A stretch of 64,000 bases of DNA, taken from contig NC_015663.1 of NCBI RefSeq assembly GCF_000215745.1, positions 744,001 to 808,000 of the forward strand. The letters run 5' to 3'. The notes under the pieces are model-generated. The model searched no databases. It was not told the origin of the DNA and was given only the letters and a program-made list of their open reading frames with translations. The translations under genes and the position numbers were made by a program. This DNA is from Klebsiella aerogenes KCTC 2190 (GTDB lineage: Bacteria; Pseudomonadota; Gammaproteobacteria; Enterobacterales; Enterobacteriaceae). Every line of letters starts with the position of its first letter. Within the stretch, counting starts at the first letter, position 1. Shown here piece by piece: positions 49,454 through 57,358 of the stretch.

Positions 49454-50973
49454 GCGATTTTCACTTCCTCTATCCGTGGCGCTTAACCGCGCTGCTGCTG
49501 TGTCTGCTGGTGGCCTGGCTTCCTGGCTACGGCGCTTCCGCCTGGTCAACGCTAATGGATAAACCTTTTCGCGCGTTGATTATTCAACGCCGTCGCAGGT
49601 TAACCCGGCTGCTGCCGTGGCTACTCACACTCGGTGTCATCGAACTGGCGGGCCCAAGCTGGCAGCGCGAACTCCCGGCGGCGCTGACGCCGCAAAGCAA
49701 CGTGATGGTGATTCTGCAGCAGGATCTGGCGATGTATGCCCAGGATCTTCCCCCCTCGCGTCATCAGCGCATGCAGCATAAAATCGCCGCGCTGATGCAA
49801 CAGCAGCCCGGTTCGCATTTCGGTCTGGTGGTCTACAGTAGCCAGGCCTTTCTCACCACGCCGTTAACCCAGGATCCGCAGTTTTATCAGCTATTTCTCA
49901 ACGCCCAGTCGCCCTCTTTGCTGCCGGAAGGTAGCGGTTCCGCCCTGCCGCAGGCCGTCGCACTGGCGTTAAAAAATCTGCCTACAGACAAAGACAGCCC
50001 GCGTAGCCTAATCCTCGTTGCCGATACCCTGTCGCCTGCCGATGTCACCTGGCTGAAAGGGCAACATCTACCGCTGCAAATTTGGGTACCCGGCACCGCC
50101 GCGGGTGGAACGCTGCCGGATAAGTATGCCAGCCTCGGCATCGATACCCGGCTGAACGTCGATCGTTTCCGCCAGTTGCGCGACGCCGGGATCCCGGTGA
50201 CGCTGGCCAGCGATGATGGCGACGATCTGCCGATCATCGCCAGCCACATTCAACAATCGGTGACTCAGCAAAATAACGCCCGCGAGGATCTGCACTGGAA
50301 AAACAGCGGCTACCTGCTGATCGCGCCGATGCTGTTCCTGCTGCTGTTCTGGCGACGCCAGTTACTGATGGTAGCGCTACTATTTCCCGCGCTGCTGTGG
50401 TCGCCGCACAGCGATGCCGCCTGGCTCGATGCCTGGGTTCGCCCCGATATTCAGGGGCAGCACGCCTTTCGCCGCGGCGACTACGCCGCTGCCGCCGGGC
50501 ATTATCGCGATCCGTTATGGCAAGGTATCGCCTGGTATCGGGCGGGCGACTATCCTGCCGCCGCCAGCGCGTTTCGCGCCGCGCCGCCAACCGCGGAAAC
50601 CTTGCTGTGGCTGGGCAACAGCTATGCTCAGCAAAAGCAGTGGCAGCAGGCGCTCGACAGCTACGATCGCGCCCTCTACCTACATCCTGACTGGTCCATG
50701 GCGCTGCAAAATCGCGATAAAATCTCGCAGATTGTGATGGGCATTCGCCAGCAAGAGCGCGAGCGCCAACAGGCGCAGGGCGATGCGATGGACGACGGCC
50801 CAGATAAGCTGGTCCACGACCTGCAGAAAAACCAGGGCATCGATCAGCAGCAAATCGGCGCTATTGCCGGGGAGAGTCCGCAGGTTAATCAATGGTTTGA
50901 TGCGCTGGATGTTTCGCCTACCGGGCTACTGAAAAGCCTGTATCGCAACGGCTCAGGAGATACCGCACCATGA
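49450..50973 (+). CDS. VWA-TPR membrane protein (BatB/C-like) with degenerate MIDAS
   Basis: 507 aa from ATG 49450 (overlapping the previous stop). N-terminal TM pair, then a VWA-like domain where the D-x-S-x-S is replaced by QQDLAMYA, so metal binding is probably lost. Mid-protein TM segments (YLLIAPMLFLLLFW, LLMVALLFPALLW), then a TPR (LLWLGNSYAQQKQWQQALDSY, DRALYLHP) and a Gln-rich, charged tail. It resembles a fusion of BatB and BatC. Confidence 0.88.
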   Translation: MSDFHFLYPWRLTALLLCLLVAWLPGYGASAWSTLMDKPFRALIIQRRRRLTRLLPWLLTLGVIELAGPSWQRELPAALTPQSNVMVILQQDLAMYAQDLPPSRHQRMQHKIAALMQQQPGSHFGLVVYSSQAFLTTPLTQDPQFYQLFLNAQSPSLLPEGSGSALPQAVALALKNLPTDKDSPRSLILVADTLSPADVTWLKGQHLPLQIWVPGTAAGGTLPDKYASLGIDTRLNVDRFRQLRDAGIPVTLASDDGDDLPIIASHIQQSVTQQNNAREDLHWKNSGYLLIAPMLFLLLFWRRQLLMVALLFPALLWSPHSDAAWLDAWVRPDIQGQHAFRRGDYAAAAGHYRDPLWQGIAWYRAGDYPAAASAFRAAPPTAETLLWLGNSYAQQKQWQQALDSYDRALYLHPDWSMALQNRDKISQIVMGIRQQERERQQAQGDAMDDGPDKLVHDLQKNQGIDQQQIGAIAGESPQVNQWFDALDVSPTGLLKSLYRNGSGDTAP

Positions 50974-51968
50974 ACAAAGCGCTACTTTTTCTGCTGGTTG
51001 CCACGCTTCCGGCGCATGCGGCGATGGATATCACCCGTGAACTGGAAGCGCCGGCGCAGATCGTCCCCGGCCAGCCGGTTCGGGTGGCGATCACCTGGTG
51101 GACCGATAGCTGGTTTAACCCGCCGCCGCAGTGGCCCGAGTTTGCCGTCAAAAACGGCGAACTTCTGAATACCGCGTTGCCTTCACAGCTGGTGACGCGC
51201 AAAAAGAACGGGATCGTCTGGAGCGGCATTCGCCTTGAACGTCAGGTCAGCGCCTGGCAGCAGGGCGTGCTGCGCCTGCCGGCGATCGACATTACCGCGA
51301 CCTCCGCCAATCAGGCGCCGGTCACGGTACATCTTCCGGCGCTGGAACGCCCGGTAAACTGGCCGGCCAATACCACTCAGGCGGACCATTTTTTACCGGC
51401 CAGCCAGCTGACGCTCAGCCAGCAAATTCAACAGTACCACGCGGGGAAAGACGCCACGCTGCGGGTTGGTGATGTCGTTGACCGTATCGTGACCGTCGAG
51501 GCGCGGGATGCGCTACCGGGGCAAATTCCACCGCTGCTGTACGCCATTAACGGTAGCGAAAGCCAGCGTCTGGCGCCGGTCAGTGAGGCATTAAAAAGCG
51601 AGCGCGGCGATATCATAGGCGCTCATCGGGTGGAGCGGCTGCGTTATCTGCCCAGCCATAGCGGCACGCTGACGCTACCACCGATTAGCTTGCGCTGGTG
51701 GGATACCGTTAATCATCAATGGCAAACGGCAAAGCTGGCGGGAGAAACGTTGAACGTCGCCGCGGCGCGACAGGGCGGCGCGGAGCAAGCGCTGCGCGGT
51801 ACCACGGGAATGGTCACCTGGCAGAGCCTGATGTGGATAGTGATTGCCGCCGCCGCGGTCGGAGGCGGATGGTTTGGCCGCCGCTGGTGTTATCGAACGC
51901 TTCTCGGCATTAGTCGACGCTGGCGGCGTTTCTGGCAGCCGCAGCCGTTGCCGCCGCTGGCCCCTTAG
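50970..51968 (+). CDS. BatD-like periplasmic protein
   Basis: 332 aa. Signal peptide (MNKALLFLLVATLPAHA), beta-sandwich N-terminal domain (APAQIVPGQPVRVAI), a second domain ending LRYLPSHSGTLTLPPISLRWWD, and a C-terminal membrane anchor (LMWIVIAAAAVGGGWFG) with a basic tail. BatD (oxygen tolerance) family; shorter than typical. Last gene of the coupled run from the maturase. Confidence 0.85.
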   Translation: MNKALLFLLVATLPAHAAMDITRELEAPAQIVPGQPVRVAITWWTDSWFNPPPQWPEFAVKNGELLNTALPSQLVTRKKNGIVWSGIRLERQVSAWQQGVLRLPAIDITATSANQAPVTVHLPALERPVNWPANTTQADHFLPASQLTLSQQIQQYHAGKDATLRVGDVVDRIVTVEARDALPGQIPPLLYAINGSESQRLAPVSEALKSERGDIIGAHRVERLRYLPSHSGTLTLPPISLRWWDTVNHQWQTAKLAGETLNVAAARQGGAEQALRGTTGMVTWQSLMWIVIAAAAVGGGWFGRRWCYRTLLGISRRWRRFWQPQPLPPLAP

Positions 51969-52026
51969 GCAATTTTCCGTGGCGCAGGGAGCGCACAGAG
52001 GGCGGCCCGTCGCCACCAGGGATTTT

Positions 52027-52061
52027 CCCGGAGGCGGCGCGTTGCGCCTTATCCGGGCTAC
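52027..52061. repeat. REP-like palindromic element
   Basis: CCCGGAGGCGGCGCG then TTGCGCCTTATCCGGGCTAC, the shape of an enterobacterial REP (GCC...CTTATCCGG.CTAC). It lies between the convergent ends of the two sulfatase arms and, on the minus strand, can act as the HAD gene's transcript end. Confidence 0.65.
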
Positions 52062-52082
52062 CAGACTGCCCGGCGGCGTTTT

Positions 52083-53078
52083 TTATTTCGCCTGACACTG
52101 CGCCGGGTCGTATATCGTCTTCCAGTCCTGCTGCATATCGACAACCGTCCAGCCCTTCTGTTTCGCCTCTGTCAATCCTTTCACCAGCTTGCCGCTGGCG
52201 GAAGGATGGCTGTCGTAGGCATACTCCCGCGCCGCATCGGTATGGTGTACCAGCAGCTCGAAGGTTTTATAGTTTGGGTTGGCAGCGGTGTACTGCAGCA
52301 TCGCCAGATCGCCATCGCTGTTGCCGAAAGCCGCAACCGGGCGCTGCCCCATAAACAGGTGGATCGCCACCGGCTTGGCCGCGGCATCATCATTAAATGC
52401 GCCTTTCATCGTCTTGCGAAGCTCGGTGCCATCGTCCGTCAGACTAAACTCGCTGAGCGCGAACGAACCGATAACCTGCTCCGGCGGGATATCGTACATT
52501 TTTTCCGATACCACCCGCATAAAATCAATCCCGCCGCCTGAAACGATCCACGTTTTAAAACCATTGGCGCGCAGATAGTCCAGCAACTGGCGCATCGGCT
52601 GATATCCCAACTGGTCGTAGCGACAGCCGGTACGTTTATCCTGATGGCTGTCAAACCATGCGCTGACCCGCTGACTAAACTCTTCGGTGGTCATGCCGCT
52701 ATGGGTTAACGCCAGCAGCTTGAGCAACCCTTTTTCGCCGCCCGCCGCTACCGTTTTCAAATCGTTGTTCAGTACCGCCGCCACCAGCGGATCCTTTTTC
52801 CACTCCGGATGGTCGGGCGCCAGCCGTTTCACTTCATCCACCGCGAACTGTAGTTGGAAAGTCAGCGGCGCTTCCGGCCACAGGGTGCCGTCATTATCAA
52901 AAACCACGTAGCGCTTATCCAGCGGAATAAAGTCCGCCCCGCCTTCACGCGTCGCCCCCTGCACCCATTGCTCAATCGCCTGTTTAGCAGGGGTATCTTT
53001 CCATGCCGGCAGCATATCGGTGGCTGCCGCGCTGGTGAAGCTCAATAGCAGCATGCTGAGCAGTACTGTTTTTTTCAT
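52083..53078 (-). CDS. Periplasmic HAD-superfamily phosphatase
   Basis: 331 aa. Signal peptide (cleavage near TSAAA-TD). HAD motifs: I, FDNDGTLWPE near residue 64; II, IVSGGG; IV, AFGNSDGDLAML. The C-terminal family members are often annotated as phosphoserine-phosphatase-like. Export suggests dephosphorylation of an external substrate, possibly product processing beside the sulfatase. It follows the right-arm maturase on the same strand after 36 bases. GAAGGAA precedes the start. Confidence 0.85.
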   Translation of the reverse strand: MKKTVLLSMLLLSFTSAAATDMLPAWKDTPAKQAIEQWVQGATREGGADFIPLDKRYVVFDNDGTLWPEAPLTFQLQFAVDEVKRLAPDHPEWKKDPLVAAVLNNDLKTVAAGGEKGLLKLLALTHSGMTTEEFSQRVSAWFDSHQDKRTGCRYDQLGYQPMRQLLDYLRANGFKTWIVSGGGIDFMRVVSEKMYDIPPEQVIGSFALSEFSLTDDGTELRKTMKGAFNDDAAAKPVAIHLFMGQRPVAAFGNSDGDLAMLQYTAANPNYKTFELLVHHTDAAREYAYDSHPSASGKLVKGLTEAKQKGWTVVDMQQDWKTIYDPAQCQAK

Positions 53079-53114
53079 TGTTTTTCCTTCTTATTCCACC
53101 GCCAAAAACCAGAC

Positions 53115-54377
53115 CTACTTCAGCATGGCGGCAATCTTCTCAAGCGTCGGTTTAACCGTCGCGTAAAAATGGCGAAAGCCAGGACACAAATAATTGAGCC
53201 CTTCTTCGCCGTCCGGGGCGCGCACGATGCGGTTTTTCGGGCATTCGCCCCAGCATAAATTCAGATGCGGGCAGCTTTTGCAGTAGGCGGGCAGCGTCTC
53301 TTTCTTGCCCATGCCAAACACTTTCTGCCGCTCGGAAAAGACCATATGCGCCAGCTTATGCGCCTTAATATTGCCAAGCTTATATTCCGGGTAGACGTAG
53401 TGATCGCAGGAGTAGACGTCGCCGTTTTTCTCAATCGCCAGCGCCTTGCCGCAAAACGGCGCGGTGATGCATAACTGGGATGGAAGCCCCATAGTCTGTA
53501 CCACGGCGGTTTCGAACAAATTTACCTGCACGCGGCCCAGATCACAGGTCACCCACTCATCAAAAGCTTCGGTCAGAAAATGCCCCCAATCGTCCGGATC
53601 CACCGACCAGTCAGTGACGATTGAATCCAGATCCCCCGGTTTCGCCCGGCGGCTGCCGGTGATGGGGATCGTCTCTTCGCGCCAGAACTGCGGCGCGGTG
53701 GTTTTAAACTCGGCGGCCTCTACGCAGGGCGTAAACTGGATATAGGTGGCGCCGAGTTCACGGGTAAGAAAACGATATACCTCGCGCGGGAAACGGGCAT
53801 TCACCCGGTTAACGACTGCCAGTGCGTTGAACGGCACGCCGTGGCGCTTCAGTGCCGCGATCCCTTCCATAACCTTATCGAAGGTCGGCTTGCCGCTGCG
53901 CGTCACGCGGAAGCGATCGTGGATCTCGCGCGGGCCATCGATCGATACCCCGACCAGGAAGTTATGCGCCTTCAAGAAGGCGGCCCACTTATCGTTAATC
54001 AGCACGCCATTGGTCTGCAGATCGTTCTCAATGCGCTGGTGCTTCGGCTGATATTTCTTTTGCAGCTCAACGACCTTTTCGAAAAACTCCAGTCCCATCA
54101 GGGTTGGCTCGCCGCCCTGCCAGGAGAAAATAATCTCTTCGCCGTCCTGGCTTTGGATGTACTGACGAATGAAATTCTCCAGTACCTCGTCGCTCATTCC
54201 TTTGTCGTGCGGCTGATGTAAAAGCTGCTCTTTATGCAGATAAAAACAGTATTGACAGTCCAGGTTGCAGGTGGAGCCGCTGGGTTTCGCCATCATGTGA
54301 TAGCGGCGTTTATAGGCGGGCAGATAGCGCCCCTGGTTCTGTAATGGCGTTAATGGAATGGTGGTGCTTTTTTTCAT
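53115..54377 (-). CDS. Anaerobic sulfatase maturase, radical SAM (right arm)
   Basis: 420 aa, paralogue of the left-arm enzyme. Radical-SAM C37-x3-C41-x2-C44 (CNLDCQYC), FSWQGGEPTLMG, VSIDGPREIHD, and SPASM cysteines in ITAPFCGKALAI, VYSCDHYVYPEY, YCKSCPHLNLCWGECPKNR and YLCPG. It follows the right-arm sulfatase after 71 bases that contain a terminator-like hairpin. Expected to mature that sulfatase; whether the two maturases exchange clients is unknown. Confidence 0.95.
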   Translation of the reverse strand: MKKSTTIPLTPLQNQGRYLPAYKRRYHMMAKPSGSTCNLDCQYCFYLHKEQLLHQPHDKGMSDEVLENFIRQYIQSQDGEEIIFSWQGGEPTLMGLEFFEKVVELQKKYQPKHQRIENDLQTNGVLINDKWAAFLKAHNFLVGVSIDGPREIHDRFRVTRSGKPTFDKVMEGIAALKRHGVPFNALAVVNRVNARFPREVYRFLTRELGATYIQFTPCVEAAEFKTTAPQFWREETIPITGSRRAKPGDLDSIVTDWSVDPDDWGHFLTEAFDEWVTCDLGRVQVNLFETAVVQTMGLPSQLCITAPFCGKALAIEKNGDVYSCDHYVYPEYKLGNIKAHKLAHMVFSERQKVFGMGKKETLPAYCKSCPHLNLCWGECPKNRIVRAPDGEEGLNYLCPGFRHFYATVKPTLEKIAAMLK

Positions 54378-54410
54378 CGACCAGAACCTATCTCTAGAAT
54401 GCTCACAACA

Positions 54411-54439
54411 GCAAAAGGCCCGGACATCTCGCCCGGGCC
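54411..54439 (-). terminator. Attenuator between sulfatase and maturase (right arm)
   Basis: On the minus strand: stem GGCCCGG / CCGGGCC followed by TTTTGC. Same position in the operon as the left-arm hairpin, different sequence. Confidence 0.75.
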
Positions 54440-54448
54440 AACGTCATT

Positions 54449-56137
54449 TTAATTACCGGTCGGCATCGCCAACTGGAACCCTTCTTTTTGTAACTGCTCG
54501 CGGATATTACTAAAGCGTTGATACTGCGACAGGGTAATCGGCCCACTGTAGGCTTCGCTCTGCGGCTTACGCGGCGGATACTCGACGTAGGTTTTCATCA
54601 ACTTAGTGATGGCTTCATTGAAGGTCACCAGCGTCCAGGTATGCTCGGTATAGTTGTTCATAAAGATATCGTAGCGTTCCTGCGGATCCTGCCAGAGGTC
54701 GAAAATCTGCGGCACCGTTGCGACATACGACTCCGGCCCTTTCCAGCCGAGGTTGGAATCCACCGCCAGGCCGCCGGTTTTCGCGCCGTTATCGCCGCGC
54801 AGGTTAAACACCGCCTTATAGTGACCGACGCGCGCCGCCCCCGGGGTCAGCTCATTTTCAGTGAAGTAGAACCAGGAGGTACGCGGATCTTTACCGGTGC
54901 CAAACAGTACCGGTGAAATATCGTAGCTATCGAAGATAATCGGCTGCCCGGCACGGTCTTTGGTGGGTAATTTAATCCCGGCCACCGAAGCAAAGGTCGC
55001 CATCAGATCGAGGCCGCCAACGATATCGTGGTTACGGCTGTGCTCTTTAATCTTGCCCGGCCACCAGGCGATAGCCGGAACGCGGCTGCCGCCCTCGCGG
55101 TCGGTGCCTTTGGTGCCGCGGAATGGCGTATAGCCGGCATCCGGATAGACGTCCTGCCAGGCGCCGTTATCGGTGGTCCATACCACAAGGGTGTTTTTAT
55201 CGATCCCCAACTCGCGCAGCTTATCCATGATATGGCCAACGCGGGCATCCATTTCCACCATCGAGTCGGCGTATTTGCTCTTCGACATCGACTTGCCGAC
55301 GTAATCCGGATCCGGCATGTTCGGCTGGTGGTTCTTCATAAAGTTGATGCTCATGAAGAACGGTTCGGAAGATTTTGCGTTTGCTTCGAGATAGTCCAGC
55401 GAGGCCTTCTCGACGTAGCGGTCGAAGAATGGGATCCCGACCACGCCCTCTTTGCCATCAACGACCGGGGTATTCACATACTGGCCGTTAATTTTGAACT
55501 CTTCCTTCGGCGCTTCGCCCGCCTTGCCGGAGAGCGCGCCGCGGGTGACACGGGTAAACATTTCACGCAGTTGCGGATCCATATCCGGGAACCAGGTCGG
55601 GTCGGCATAGGTATAGGCGTTCAGGTGGTAGAGGCCGACGTATTTCATTTCGTCGTAGCCCTGAGCATTAGGTAACGCGTAATCGGCTTCGCCGAGGTGC
55701 CACTTACCGGTAAAGAAGGTTTTATAGCCGCCGGTTTTCAGTACCGAGGCCAGCGTCCACTCTTCTTTCGGTAAACCGCCGCCCTGCCCCTGGAAAGCCA
55801 CGGTGGTCATACCGCTGCGGTTGGGAATTCGCCCGGTCTGCATCGCCGCGCGGCCCGGCGTACTGCTCGGCTGGCCGTAGAAGTCGAAAAAGGTCATCCC
55901 CTCATCGGCCATTCTGTCGAGGTTTGGCGTCGGCATACCGCGGCCTTCGCCGCCGCCGTAGACGCCGAGGTCGCCATAGCCGGTATCGTCAGAGACGATC
56001 AGGATAATATTGGGCTTCTTTGCCGCACCATCGCTGGGGCCAGCCGCATTTTGATCGGCGGCATTGGCCGTCGCGCCGGGTAATAACGAACCGGCGGCAA
56101 AAGCCAGCACACCGATACCCTTGTATTTTTTATTCAT
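54449..56137 (-). CDS. Periplasmic Ser-type sulfatase (right arm)
   Basis: 562 aa from the ATG at 56137 (GAGG seven bases before it); a TTG two codons upstream is unlikely. Signal peptide with cleavage near TANA-AD. Metal-binding DD in LIVSDDTGYGDLG, activation motif S92-T-P-G-R96 (SxPxR), HLGEADYAL, NFMKNHQPNMPDPD, and TTDNGAW. It differs from the left-arm enzyme in motif (P for A) and in length, so the pair probably has different substrates. First gene of the right-arm operon. Confidence 0.93.
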   Translation of the reverse strand: MNKKYKGIGVLAFAAGSLLPGATANAADQNAAGPSDGAAKKPNIILIVSDDTGYGDLGVYGGGEGRGMPTPNLDRMADEGMTFFDFYGQPSSTPGRAAMQTGRIPNRSGMTTVAFQGQGGGLPKEEWTLASVLKTGGYKTFFTGKWHLGEADYALPNAQGYDEMKYVGLYHLNAYTYADPTWFPDMDPQLREMFTRVTRGALSGKAGEAPKEEFKINGQYVNTPVVDGKEGVVGIPFFDRYVEKASLDYLEANAKSSEPFFMSINFMKNHQPNMPDPDYVGKSMSKSKYADSMVEMDARVGHIMDKLRELGIDKNTLVVWTTDNGAWQDVYPDAGYTPFRGTKGTDREGGSRVPAIAWWPGKIKEHSRNHDIVGGLDLMATFASVAGIKLPTKDRAGQPIIFDSYDISPVLFGTGKDPRTSWFYFTENELTPGAARVGHYKAVFNLRGDNGAKTGGLAVDSNLGWKGPESYVATVPQIFDLWQDPQERYDIFMNNYTEHTWTLVTFNEAITKLMKTYVEYPPRKPQSEAYSGPITLSQYQRFSNIREQLQKEGFQLAMPTGN

Positions 56138-56490
56138 CTTCAAACCTCATTGCTCAGCATGCGCCTGATTTAACTTACGATTTGGCTAATATCAGGCAGG
56201 CGTTGTCAGATTAGATAAGTCTCAATATGAGATGAGCGACATCGGCAAATGTTGTTGTCGCTACTGAGGCGATTCCGCTTAAGTGAAGTAGAGAAAGCAA
56301 TAAAAATCCACAGGTTCTGGTTTTATTTTTAATTAATGCAAAGCGAATCACTATCACCGTTTCGCTAAAGAAACCCGCCGCAAAAGCAATATTATCATTC
56401 AATATTTAAGTGGATTCTTAGTTACTAAAAAAAGAAGCCCAACTACCCACTAAAACAGTCTAAGTGAGTGTTTTAAAAAGAGCGATAGAT

Positions 56491-56510
56491 CAGTCCGTTA
56501 ACGGACTCTA
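56491..56510. promoter_or_regulatory. Shared operator-like sequence (right copy)
   Basis: Perfect 16-base palindrome AGTCCGTTAACGGACT within CAGTCCGTTAACGGACTC, 143 bases before the right regulator's ATG. Matches the left copy at 15 of 18 positions. The whole 515-base spacer between sulfatase and regulator is AT-rich and shows no gene. Confidence 0.6.
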
Positions 56511-56652
56511 AAAGTGATGCCTGCTATCTGGCGCCAGCTTTTAAATTTAGATATTTTGTATCAGGCGTAATTCCGCGCCATTAAAATATAAAGTATCGCC
56601 ACTGCAAAATAGCAAAGAGTAATAAAGCGGTAGAGTTAAGCCCGGAGAGAAG

Positions 56653-57348
56653 ATGAGTCGTATTCAAACGCCCTATTCCCACATCATCGATGAATATAAT
56701 AAGATGATTTCAAAGAATATAAAGGCGATAGACTCATTAAGTCATAGCAGTAATATACGCCAGATTGCCGATGATACGTCTTTCACCCTGAGTACAGGCG
56801 AGATTATTATTGTTCTTGAGGGCGTTATTGCCGTTGAGATGCAGGAGCACAACTTTATTCTCGCCCCAGGAAAAGCGAAAACCCAGTCGAAAAAGTTGTT
56901 TCAGGTCGGCAAAGGCATCAAAGGAATGTTTTTTGGTATTGTCGAAAGTTATGGCCCGGGTATTCAGCTGCACTATACCGCCAAAAAAAATGTCAAAGTG
57001 TTCAGCTGTAATCTCGAATACTTTGAAAAACATTTTACTCAGCCCGATAAATTCACCTTCCTGATGAACATGATGGCCATCACGCTGGCGTTTTTGCTCG
57101 ATGCGCATGACGAAAGAGCTATTGGCACCCGCTATTTTGTCATTCGCTCCATGATTTATCGCTATCTCAAGCAGAAAAATGAGGGTGTATTACACGACCC
57201 GAGCCTGGCGAACTTTATCCTGCGACGTACAAAAATGTCGCGTAGCTATCTGTTTCAGGTACTTTCCGATCTGAAAAACGGCGGCTATATCACGATGAAA
57301 AACGGCGAGCTCGTCGATATTGTCAACGAGCTGCCGGAAAAATATTAA
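56653..57348 (+). CDS. Crp/IprA-like transcriptional regulator (right arm)
   Basis: 231 aa, paralogue of the protein at 42184-42876 across its full length: FTLSTGEIIIVLEGVIAVEM, LFQVGKGIKGMFFGIVESYG, and the winged helix RTKMSRSYLFQVLSDLKNGG, ending IVNELPEKY. It diverges from the right-arm sulfatase. GGAG precedes the ATG. The two regulators probably recognise related sites; the inducing signal is unknown. Confidence 0.8.
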   Translation: MSRIQTPYSHIIDEYNKMISKNIKAIDSLSHSSNIRQIADDTSFTLSTGEIIIVLEGVIAVEMQEHNFILAPGKAKTQSKKLFQVGKGIKGMFFGIVESYGPGIQLHYTAKKNVKVFSCNLEYFEKHFTQPDKFTFLMNMMAITLAFLLDAHDERAIGTRYFVIRSMIYRYLKQKNEGVLHDPSLANFILRRTKMSRSYLFQVLSDLKNGGYITMKNGELVDIVNELPEKY

Positions 57349-57358
57349 CGCCGTTGGC

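Noticed and set aside
30275..56537. 20-base near-identity (ATGCCTGCTATC.GGCGCCA) at 30275 and 56517
   Set aside because: A single 19/20 match in 64 kb is compatible with chance, and the contexts (rpoD terminator, regulator leader) are unrelated.
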